From DASULK01 sp036381835 (GTDB lineage Bacteria > Actinomycetota > Actinomycetes > Mycobacteriales > Micromonosporaceae), in the NCBI GenBank assembly GCA_036381835.1, contig DASVCA010000001.1:1-7632 (forward strand): 7,632 nt of DNA. The letters are read 5' to 3'. Shown here one piece after another: positions 1 to 5,237 of the stretch. The translations under genes and the position numbers were made by a program. The notes under the pieces are model-generated. The model searched no databases, was not told the DNA's origin, and was given only the letters and a program-made list of their open reading frames with translations. Every line of letters starts with the position of its first letter. Position 1 is the first letter of the stretch.

Positions 1-10
1 CCGCCCGACC

Positions 11-25
11 GCCGACACGTTCGGC
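11..25. other. Short hairpin just past the ponA stop codon
   Basis: Five-base arms GCCGA and TCGGC flank a five-base loop, starting three bases beyond the ponA stop codon on the minus strand. It could be the start of a terminator, but the stem is short, no T-tract is visible, and the window ends before the structure can be judged. Confidence 0.25.
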
Positions 26-27
26 CA

Positions 28-2625
28 TCACTCTCGTCGGATCAGCGGTGTCGGTGACGGCAGGATTCCGCCTCCGCCGCCCGGCGGCTGCTGGCCGTCG
101 CCGTTGCCGTTGCCGTTCCCGTTACCACCGTCCGGCGGGCAGAAGAACGGGATGAGGCAGTTGTTCCCGGGCTCCGGTGTGGGCTCCGGCGGCGGCGGCG
201 AGGTGCCGTTGCCGGCGTTGGGGTCGCCGACACCCTTGCGGTCGGGGAACCGTTCCACCTTCAGGCCCTTGTGCGCCTCGTTCATGAAGCGCTCCCAGAT
301 CTCCGAAGGCAGGTTGTTACTGCCGATCGTGTTACCCCGGCGATCCTTGAGCGGCTTCTGCTCCTCCTTGTTACCCACCCAGACCGAGGCGGCGATCTGC
401 GGGGTGTAGCCGACCATCCAGGCATGACCGTTGTCCCGGCTGCCCTGCCTGAGCTCCCATGTACCGGTCTTGCCGGCCGCCGGCCGGCCCCCCTTCAGTG
501 CGCGCCCGTTTTTCGGCGGGATCTGCTGCAGCACCGAGGTCACGTCGTCCACCACCTCGGGCCGGATGCGCTGCTCGCCCTTGAGCTGCTCGCCGCCGAC
601 CTTCACCCACTCCCCGGTCTCCATGTTCTTCTGCTCGACCGAGACCACGAAGTGGGCCTTGAAGTAGCGCCCCCGGTTGGCCAGGGTGGCCAGCCCGTTG
701 GTGTGGTCGAGCACGGTCACCGGGTACTGCCCGTAGCCGACCACGTTGAAGAACGGGTTCGGCGCCACGTCCTTGCCGGAGACCTTGGTGAGGTCGTAGG
801 GCTTGCCGTCCGCGGTGTTCCACATCATGGTGATGCCCGCGGCCTTGGCCATGTCCACGACCTTGTCCGGGCCGATCTGGGTGGTGACGTGGTAGAAGGG
901 CACGTTGTACGACTGGATCGTGGAGTACTCCAGGGTGCACCACTGGTCACACGTCCGCCGCACGTCTCGGCCGGCGTTGCGGACCGTGATCTCGGTGCCG
1001 GGGACCTTGTAATCCCGCGCGTCCCAGTGCGACTCGACGTGGATGCGCTCGTTGACGGCGGCGGCGAGGGTGTAGACCTTGAACGTCGAGCCGGGTGGGT
1101 GGCCGCCGACCACCTGCCCGTTGACCAGGTTCTTCCCGGCGTAGTCGTAGCCGCCCGACATCCCGCCACCCAGGTAGGCGAGCACCTGCCCGTTCTTCGG
1201 GCTGATCGCGACGACCGCGGCCATCAGGTTCTCCGGCTCTCGCTCCAGCAGGGAGCCCTTCTTCGTCCGCCAGGCGATCGCCTCCGCCGCCGACTGGATC
1301 CGCTTGTCGATCGACGTGGTGATCCGGTACCCGCGCTCTTTGATGTCGGACTCGCAGCTTTCCAGGCTGTCGCACAGCCCCATCGCGGCGAGTTCCTGCA
1401 CGATGTACTTGACGATGATGCCGACCGGTTGGTCGAGTCCGCAGCCGACCGCGCAGCCCTCGTTCTTCGGCTTCACCTCGGGGTACTCAGTCGGTCGCTC
1501 CGCCGCCGGCAGCCATCCTTCCGACACCATGCCGTTGAGCACGTACTGCCAGCGCTCTTTGGCGCCCTCGGGGTTCTCGGCCGGGTCGTAGCCCTTGTGG
1601 GTGTCGCTCGGGTTGGGTTGCTTGATGACCGCGGCGAGCACGGCGCCCTCGGCCACGGTCAGCTTGTCCACCGACTTGCCGAAGTAGGCCTGAGCGGCAG
1701 CCTCTATCCCGTACGCGCCACGACCGAAGTAGATCGTGTTGAGATAGTGCTGCATGATCTCGTCTTTGCCGTATTTGTCGTTCAGCTTCGACGCCAGGAT
1801 CGCCTCGCGCACCTTCCGGTCGTAGCCGCCTTGAAGGTTCATCGCGTTCTTGGCGTACTGCTGCGTGATGGTGGACGCGCCCTGCCGGTCGCCGCCGGTG
1901 AGGTTGTTCCAGGCGGCTCGAATGATGCCCACGTAGTCGACCCCGGAGTGCCGGTAGAAGTTGCGGTCCTCCGCCGCGGCGACCGCCTTCTGCACATGGT
2001 CCGGGATCTGCTCGATCTTGACGAAGGTCCGGTTGACCTCGCCGAGTTTCGCCAACTGGGTCTTGCCGTCCCGGTAGTAGACGGTGCTGGCCAGCGGCAG
2101 CGGGAGGTCGGACGGCAGCACCACCTGGGTCGCGAACCAGGTGAAGCTGACCACGCCGATTCCGGTGAGCATGATGAAGACGGCGAAGGACGCGATCAGC
2201 ATGTTGAGCTGGCGGCGGCGCTTGGCCCGACGCTGCGCCTCCGGGCTGTTCATGCCCCGCCCGCGGCGCCCACCGGGGCCGCCTGGGCCGCGCGAACCAC
2301 CGTCACCGCCCGGGCCGGCCGCCGGACGCACCGAGGCACGACCGACGCCGGCTCGTCCGACGCCGGCCACTGCGCTCGCGGAGGGAACACCGGCGCGACC
2401 GACCTGGGCCGCGCCGACCGCCGCCTTGCCGACCGGGGCCCGGCCCGCGGGACTGACCGGCCGGGGGACGCCCACCTGTGCTCTACCGGCTGGCGGTTGG
2501 CCGACCGACGCCCGACCGGGCGGAGCCGCCGCGGGATTCCGGTATGGGTCGTCGGCCTCGTTGCCATGGCCTGGGCCCGGCGGCCGAGCTCGACCACGCG
2601 CGGATGAGTCGCCGTACGAGTTCAT
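28..2625 (-). CDS. ponA: Bifunctional class A penicillin-binding protein (transglycosylase/transpeptidase), PonA1 type
   Basis: This 865-residue membrane enzyme polymerises lipid II into glycan strands and crosslinks the stem peptides on the outer face of the membrane. Residues 1-140 form a disordered cationic cytoplasmic tail (repeats at 37-100, basic stretch QRRAKRRR at 131-138). One membrane segment follows at about 141-166. The GT51 domain shows EDRNF (219-223, Glu219 the expected catalytic residue), GASTITQQ (249-256), RKVREAILASKL (270-281) and a KDEIMQHYLNTIYFG block (287-301). The transpeptidase domain shows STFK (Ser513 nucleophile, Lys516), SYN (572-574) and KTG (719-721). A Pro-rich then Gly/Asn-rich tail runs from about 808 to the end, and no PASTA domain is visible. 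All eight cysteines lie after the membrane segment, in four close pairs. The chosen ATG has only a weak AGGGTG ribosome site; an in-frame ATG at codon 125 would remove the tail. Proximity to DUF5318, PadR and ino1 matches mycobacterial ponA1. The enzyme class is certain; the exact paralogue name is inferred. Confidence 0.96.
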   Translation of the reverse strand: MNSYGDSSARGRARPPGPGHGNEADDPYRNPAAAPPGRASVGQPPAGRAQVGVPRPVSPAGRAPVGKAAVGAAQVGRAGVPSASAVAGVGRAGVGRASVRPAAGPGGDGGSRGPGGPGGRRGRGMNSPEAQRRAKRRRQLNMLIASFAVFIMLTGIGVVSFTWFATQVVLPSDLPLPLASTVYYRDGKTQLAKLGEVNRTFVKIEQIPDHVQKAVAAAEDRNFYRHSGVDYVGIIRAAWNNLTGGDRQGASTITQQYAKNAMNLQGGYDRKVREAILASKLNDKYGKDEIMQHYLNTIYFGRGAYGIEAAAQAYFGKSVDKLTVAEGAVLAAVIKQPNPSDTHKGYDPAENPEGAKERWQYVLNGMVSEGWLPAAERPTEYPEVKPKNEGCAVGCGLDQPVGIIVKYIVQELAAMGLCDSLESCESDIKERGYRITTSIDKRIQSAAEAIAWRTKKGSLLEREPENLMAAVVAISPKNGQVLAYLGGGMSGGYDYAGKNLVNGQVVGGHPPGSTFKVYTLAAAVNERIHVESHWDARDYKVPGTEITVRNAGRDVRRTCDQWCTLEYSTIQSYNVPFYHVTTQIGPDKVVDMAKAAGITMMWNTADGKPYDLTKVSGKDVAPNPFFNVVGYGQYPVTVLDHTNGLATLANRGRYFKAHFVVSVEQKNMETGEWVKVGGEQLKGEQRIRPEVVDDVTSVLQQIPPKNGRALKGGRPAAGKTGTWELRQGSRDNGHAWMVGYTPQIAASVWVGNKEEQKPLKDRRGNTIGSNNLPSEIWERFMNEAHKGLKVERFPDRKGVGDPNAGNGTSPPPPEPTPEPGNNCLIPFFCPPDGGNGNGNGNGDGQQPPGGGGGILPSPTPLIRRE
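95..124. repeat. Hexanucleotide tandem repeat, about five units (CCGTTG-like)
   Basis: Five consecutive six-base units read CCGTCG, CCGTTG, CCGTTG, CCGTTC and CCGTTA. On the minus strand they encode the alternating Asn-Gly (then Asp-Gly) run near residues 834-844 of the penicillin-binding protein. The in-frame period of two codons suggests growth by strand slippage, so length variation between strains is plausible and would not break the frame. Confidence 0.75.
2326..2517 (-). repeat. Degenerate Gly-Arg-Ala-x-Val-Gly peptide repeats in the PBP cytoplasmic tail
   Basis: Residues 37-100 of the penicillin-binding protein hold about eight imperfect copies of G-[R/K/A]-A-x-V-[G/R]: GRASVG (37), GRAQVG (47), GRAPVG (61), GKAAVG (66), GAAQVG (71), GRAGV (76), GRAGVG (90) and GRASVR (95). 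Several adjoin at a five-residue period. At DNA level an 11-base string, CCGACGCCGGC on the plus strand, recurs at 2342 and 2357, exactly 15 bases apart, consistent with in-frame duplication. The segment is on the cytoplasmic side and likely unstructured. Its function is unknown. Confidence 0.8.
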
Positions 2626-2645
2626 CTGTCACACCCTGCCGTTCG

Positions 2646-2671
2646 GGGTGGTGTCGGGACACGCACCACCC
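2646..2671 (-). other. Hairpin close to the ponA ribosome-binding region
   Basis: Perfect eight-base arms GGGTGGTG and CACCACCC enclose a ten-base loop. On the ponA transcript the stem ends about 20 bases before the ATG, next to the weak AGGGTG ribosome site. The arm contains ACACC, which could alternatively pair with GGTGT in that site, so a role in translation is conceivable but unproven. Confidence 0.4.
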
Positions 2672-2695
2672 GCCTTCGGTGAGTTATGCCACTGG

Positions 2696-2723
2696 TGGCG
2701 GCTCGGCAGGCGCCGTGCCGCCA
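2696..2723 (-). other. Strong GC-rich hairpin between the DUF5318 gene and ponA
   Basis: Seven-base arms TGGCGGC and GCCGCCA, then one T-T mismatch, then four-base arms CGGC and GCCG, close on a four-base loop. The structure sits about 87 bases past the DUF5318 stop codon and 71 bases before ponA. No T-tract follows on the minus strand, so it could be a GC-only terminator for the DUF5318 transcript or a structured part of the ponA leader. Confidence 0.5.
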
Positions 2724-2809
2724 AATATGTACCAACCGGACGCACTTGCTGAAATTCCGGTCGCCCCTCCGGCTTCGCCCTGCCGGTACGTTCAACGGGC
2801 GAACCCTGG

Positions 2810-3277
2810 TCACCGATGCGCCTCTCGCCTTCGCTCGGTCGATCGGACCACCCCCGGACCACCGTCCGGAGCTCCACCGGCGGAGTGGGCCGGTTCCTCC
2901 TCCACCTGAGGCAGCCCGCCCCGACCCAACAGGTACCGCTCGACGAGGTAGTTCCAGTCGCAGCCGGGACAGACCTCGACGACGAAGACCTGGAACTCAC
3001 GCAGCGTCATCGCCAGCCTCGACAGCTCGGCCCTCGTCCGGGCCTGGCCGGCCGACTGCTTGAGTTCGTCCCCGTAAATGTAGTGGACGTGGACGAGGTT
3101 CTCCCGCCGGCAGACCGGGCACCTCGAGTCGGTCGGCTCGCCGTGGAAACGAGCCGCGTTCTTCAGGTACGGCGATGCGTCGCACACCTCGTACCGGCCG
3201 ATCCGTCCGGAGTGCACGTCACGCAGCACGGCTCGCTTCTGAAGCGAGAAGTCGACGACCTGCCGCTGCGTACGCAT
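2810..3277 (-). CDS. DUF5318 family protein, putative zinc-ribbon, unknown function
   Basis: This 155-residue soluble protein resembles the actinobacterial DUF5318 family, whose mycobacterial member (Rv0049) also lies beside ponA1. Its function is not known to me. The start is placed at MRTQRQVV, the family's characteristic beginning. The open frame continues 76 codons upstream, but that stretch crosses the divergent control region and looks noncoding. CPVC (Cys53, Cys56) and CPGC (Cys103, Cys106) are spaced as in a two-knuckle zinc ribbon, with a further Cys32 in the motif EVCDASPYL. Residues 59-101 between the knuckles are charged and probably helical. The last 30 residues are Glu/Gly/Arg-rich and look disordered. 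No signal peptide or membrane segment is visible. No ribosome site precedes the ATG, and a promoter-like pair sits directly upstream, suggesting leaderless translation. Zinc binding and any link to cell-wall synthesis are inference. Confidence 0.88.
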   Translation of the reverse strand: MRTQRQVVDFSLQKRAVLRDVHSGRIGRYEVCDASPYLKNAARFHGEPTDSRCPVCRRENLVHVHYIYGDELKQSAGQARTRAELSRLAMTLREFQVFVVEVCPGCDWNYLVERYLLGRGGLPQVEEEPAHSAGGAPDGGPGVVRSTERRREAHR

Positions 3278-3284
3278 GTCGAGA

Positions 3285-3313
3285 AGCGTACGCAATCCGG
3301 GCGAGCGTGGCGA
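3285..3313 (-). promoter_or_regulatory. Candidate promoter for the DUF5318 gene (leaderless)
   Basis: Reading the minus strand, TCGCCA (3313-3308) and TACGCT (3290-3285) are separated by 17 bases and resemble -35 and -10 elements. The -10 is seven bases from the ATG at 3277, so transcription would begin at or next to the start codon. The bases just before the ATG (CTTCTCGAC) show no Shine-Dalgarno sequence, which agrees with a leaderless message. The matches are partial, four of six at -35 and three of six at -10. Confidence 0.45.
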
Positions 3314-3359
3314 CCTCGGTGACCGTACGTGATCGAAGCCGTCCGGAATGCGCGTCAGG

Positions 3360-3388
3360 TTGCCTCGACGCCGGGATATGGTTACCGT
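3360..3388 (+). promoter_or_regulatory. Candidate sigma-70-type promoter for padR-ino1
   Basis: TTGCCT (3360-3365) and TACCGT (3383-3388) lie exactly 17 bases apart, fitting the actinobacterial TTGnnn/TAnnnT pattern. The predicted start of transcription is near 3395, about 63 bases before the padR start codon. The perfect palindrome at 3390-3414 begins two bases after the -10, so a bound protein would block initiation or early elongation. Confidence 0.55.
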
Positions 3389-3389
3389 G

Positions 3390-3414
3390 GCGATGTATCG
3401 ATCCGATACATCGC
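3390..3414. promoter_or_regulatory. Perfect 11-3-11 palindrome, likely PadR operator
   Basis: The arms GCGATGTATCG and CGATACATCGC are exact reverse complements around a three-base centre, ATC. The inner ATGTAT/ATACAT core resembles the ATGT...ACAT dyads bound by PadR-family repressors. It sits on the predicted transcription start of padR and 43 bases before its start codon, the usual place for an autoregulatory site. I saw no second copy in the window. The symmetry is direct observation; binding by the adjacent PadR protein is inferred. Confidence 0.75.
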
Positions 3415-3441
3415 GGCAGTTAGTCGACCATGGCTTCGGGT

Positions 3442-3453
3442 AGGAGAAGGGGG
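3442..3453 (+). promoter_or_regulatory. Ribosome-binding region of padR
   Basis: The purine-rich run AGGAGAAGGGGG ends four bases before the GTG at 3458; its GAAGG part is seven bases away. It supports GTG 3458 as the start rather than the in-frame ATG at 3329, which would place the promoter and operator inside the coding region. Confidence 0.7.
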
Positions 3454-3457
3454 TCTG

Positions 3458-4078
3458 GTGCTCGAACTCGCCATCCTCGGCCTCCTGCAGGAGTCGCCCA
3501 TGCACGGCTACGAGCTACGCAAGGAGCTCGCCGCGAAACTCGGGGCGATCCGTGCCGCCATCAGTTACGGATCGCTTTATCCCACCCTGCGTCGGCTGCA
3601 GGCTGCCGGGTACATAACCGAGGCCGGCGAGACGCCGGCCGAGTCGGAGGGCGTGCCCGCCCTAACCAGCCGGCGGGGTCGGATCGTGTACAAGATCACC
3701 GCAGAGGGGAAGGAGCGGTTCGCCGAACTCATCGCCCAGACCGGCCCCGAGACGTACGACGATCCCGGGTTCGGTGTGCACTTCGCGTTCTTCTCCCGCA
3801 CCGACCGGGCGACCCGGCTGCGGATTCTCGAAGGCCGGCGTCGCCGGGTGGAGGAGCGGCGGGAAGGTCTGCGCGAGGTGCTGAGCCGGGCGGCTGAGCG
3901 GCTCGACGCCTACACCCTCGAGTTGCAGCGCCACGGTCTCGAAGCCTGTGAGCGTGAAGTCCGCTGGTTGGAGGAGCTCATCGCCAACGAGCGCTCCGGC
4001 CGGGCCCCTGATGTGGGGAGCCCACCACAACAGGACAGTCCGCCTCCGCCTGGACAAGCCAGGGAAGAGCGGCCGTGA
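3458..4078 (+). CDS. PadR-family winged-helix transcriptional regulator
   Basis: This 206-residue protein starts at GTG with MLELAILGLLQESPMHGYEL, the standard PadR opening. The N-terminal winged helix-turn-helix (about 1-95) contains HGYELRKEL (16-24), SYGSLYPTLRRLQAAGYI (36-53) and the wing strand RIVYKITAEGKERF (75-88). A C-terminal helical domain (about 105-178), rich in Arg and Glu, matches the dimerisation domain of the larger PadR subgroup. A proline-rich tail (about 182-206) is probably disordered. PadR proteins are usually dimeric repressors released by a small ligand. The ligand here is unknown. Its stop codon is 24 bases before ino1 on the same strand, so the pair likely forms an operon, and an operator-like palindrome lies upstream. 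Mycobacterial Rv0047c occupies the same place beside ino1 (Rv0046c). The family call is firm. Control of ino1 is inferred from position. Confidence 0.93.
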   Translation: MLELAILGLLQESPMHGYELRKELAAKLGAIRAAISYGSLYPTLRRLQAAGYITEAGETPAESEGVPALTSRRGRIVYKITAEGKERFAELIAQTGPETYDDPGFGVHFAFFSRTDRATRLRILEGRRRRVEERREGLREVLSRAAERLDAYTLELQRHGLEACEREVRWLEELIANERSGRAPDVGSPPQQDSPPPPGQAREERP

Positions 4079-4086
4079 TGAGGAAG

Positions 4087-4094
4087 AAGGAGGA
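4087..4094 (+). promoter_or_regulatory. Strong ribosome-binding site of ino1
   Basis: AAGGAGGA is a near-complete complement of the 16S rRNA 3' end and lies eight bases before the ino1 ATG. It is the best ribosome site in the window and implies high ino1 translation relative to padR, with which it shares the 24-base gap. Confidence 0.85.
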
Positions 4095-4102
4095 CAAGCG
4101 CG

Positions 4103-5182
4103 ATGGGCTCCGTCCGCGTCGCCATCGTCGGTGTAGGTAACTGCGCCGCGTCTCTGGTCCAAGGCGTGCACTACTACCGCAACGCCGACCCCAACGACCG
4201 CGTCCCGGGTCTCATGCACGTCACCTTCGGCGACTACCACGTCTCGGACGTGGAGTTCGTCGCGGCGTTCGACGTAGACGCCAAGAAGGTGGGCATGGAC
4301 CTCGCGGAGGCGATCGTCGCCAGCGAGAACAACACCATCAAGATCTGTGACGTGCCTCCGACCGGAGTGACCGTCCAGCGCGGCCCGACCCTGGACGGGC
4401 TGGGCAAGTACTACCTGCAGACGATCGAGGAATCCGACCAGGAGCCGGTCGACGTGGTGCAGGTGCTCAAGGACACCCGGGCCGACGTCCTGGTCTCGTA
4501 TCTGCCGGTGGGCTCAGAGGAAGCCGACCGGTTCTACGCGCAGTGCGCGATCGACGCGAAGGTCGCGTTCGTCAACGCGCTGCCGGTGTTCATCGCCTCC
4601 GACCCGGAGTGGGCCAAGAAGTTCACCGACGCCGGGGTGCCGATCGTCGGTGACGACATCAAGTCGCAGGTCGGCGCGACCATCACCCACCGGGTGATGG
4701 CGAAGCTCTTCGAAGACCGCGGCGTCATCCTGGACCGCACCTACCAGCTCAACGTCGGCGGCAACATGGACTTCAAGAACATGCTCGAACGGGAGCGGCT
4801 GGAGTCCAAGAAGATCTCGAAGACCCAGGCGGTGACCAGCAACATCCAGCACGAGCTGGGTGCCCGCAACGTGCACATCGGCCCGTCGGACTACGTGCAG
4901 TGGCTCGACGACCGCAAGTGGGCGTACGTGCGGCTGGAGGGTCGGGCCTTCGGCGACGTGCCGCTGAACCTGGAGTACAAGCTCGAGGTGTGGGACTCGC
5001 CGAACTCGGCCGGCATCATCATCGACGCCATCCGTGCGGCGAAGATCGCCAAGGACCGGGGCATCGGAGGCCCGATCCTGTCCGCGTCGAGCTACTTCAT
5101 GAAGTCCCCGCCGGAGCAGCGGCCGGACGACGTCGCCCGCCAGTCGGTCGAGGACTTCATCGCCGGCAAGATCGAACGCTAG
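4103..5182 (+). CDS. ino1: Inositol-3-phosphate synthase (myo-inositol-1-phosphate synthase)
   Basis: This cytoplasmic NAD-dependent enzyme converts glucose 6-phosphate to 1D-myo-inositol 3-phosphate, the committed step of inositol synthesis. In actinobacteria the product supplies mycothiol and phosphatidylinositol-derived lipids. The 359 residues match the short bacterial form (mycobacterial Ino1 is about 367). The Rossmann motif VAIVGVGNCAASLVQG is at 6-21. The catalytic-domain signatures GDDIKSQVGATITHR (183-197), NVGGNMDFKNM (217-227) and YKLEVWDSPNSAG (292-304) are intact, including conserved lysines 187, 225 and 293. No frameshift or truncation is seen, and an eight-base ribosome site fixes the start. 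It follows padR by 24 bases in a likely operon and ends 14 bases before a strong two-way terminator, so it is the last gene of the unit. Confidence 0.97.
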   Translation: MGSVRVAIVGVGNCAASLVQGVHYYRNADPNDRVPGLMHVTFGDYHVSDVEFVAAFDVDAKKVGMDLAEAIVASENNTIKICDVPPTGVTVQRGPTLDGLGKYYLQTIEESDQEPVDVVQVLKDTRADVLVSYLPVGSEEADRFYAQCAIDAKVAFVNALPVFIASDPEWAKKFTDAGVPIVGDDIKSQVGATITHRVMAKLFEDRGVILDRTYQLNVGGNMDFKNMLERERLESKKISKTQAVTSNIQHELGARNVHIGPSDYVQWLDDRKWAYVRLEGRAFGDVPLNLEYKLEVWDSPNSAGIIIDAIRAAKIAKDRGIGGPILSASSYFMKSPPEQRPDDVARQSVEDFIAGKIER

Positions 5183-5196
5183 TCCGGTCGAGCACG

Positions 5197-5237
5197 ATAA
5201 GGCGGGGGCGGGTCCGTCGGACCCGCCCCCGCCTTAT
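5197..5237. terminator. Bidirectional intrinsic terminator between ino1 and pcnA
   Basis: Two perfectly complementary 20-base arms (5197-5216 and 5218-5237) surround a single central base, giving a very GC-rich stem with a small loop. The stem foot is ATAAGG/CCTTAT, so each strand leaves the hairpin through a short T-rich stretch. It starts 14 bases after the ino1 stop codon and includes the pcnA stop codon (TAA read on the minus strand from 5236 to 5234). It should end transcription of both convergent genes. Confidence 0.93.

Larger units (their letters stand above)
2626..2809 (-). other. Intergenic region upstream of ponA
   Basis: This 184-base gap lies between the DUF5318 stop codon and the ponA start codon, both genes being on the minus strand. 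It contains two hairpins, annotated separately, and one AT-rich patch at about 2722-2735 that could hold a -10 element for ponA. I could not match a convincing -35/-10 pair. No small open reading frame here looked persuasive. Whether ponA is read through from the DUF5318 gene or has its own promoter cannot be decided from sequence alone. Confidence 0.5.

Noticed and set aside
2250..2253. ATG at codon 125 of ponA as the true start
   Set aside because: It has only a GC-rich GGGCGGGG before it, and long disordered N-terminal tails with repeats are usual in actinobacterial class A PBPs. The upstream frame is open with in-frame repeat structure, which suggests it is translated. Not fully excluded.
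271..2607. A 778-codon open frame on the plus strand, antisense to ponA
   Set aside because: It mirrors ponA in a very GC-rich region where antisense frames stay open by chance. It has no recognisable domain, while the minus-strand frame carries all GT51 and transpeptidase motifs.
3267..3329. Three CGTACG palindromes (3269, 3287, 3324) around the DUF5318 start as operator sites
   Set aside because: The same hexamer occurs many times inside genes in this window (for example near 1710, 2613, 3753, 4923, 6375 and 7247), so it looks like background codon use.
3329..3457. Upstream in-frame ATG for padR at 3329
   Set aside because: The extension would encode through the promoter and palindrome. 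The PadR fold begins exactly at GTG 3458, which has a purine-rich ribosome site.
3278..3505. 76-codon upstream extension of the DUF5318 gene
   Set aside because: It would run through the padR promoter and operator and into padR itself. The family starts at MRTQRQVV, and the added residues have no family likeness.
3415..4102. A riboswitch or structured leader controlling ino1
   Set aside because: The padR-ino1 gap is only 24 bases and the padR leader is short. I see no conserved aptamer-like structure in either.
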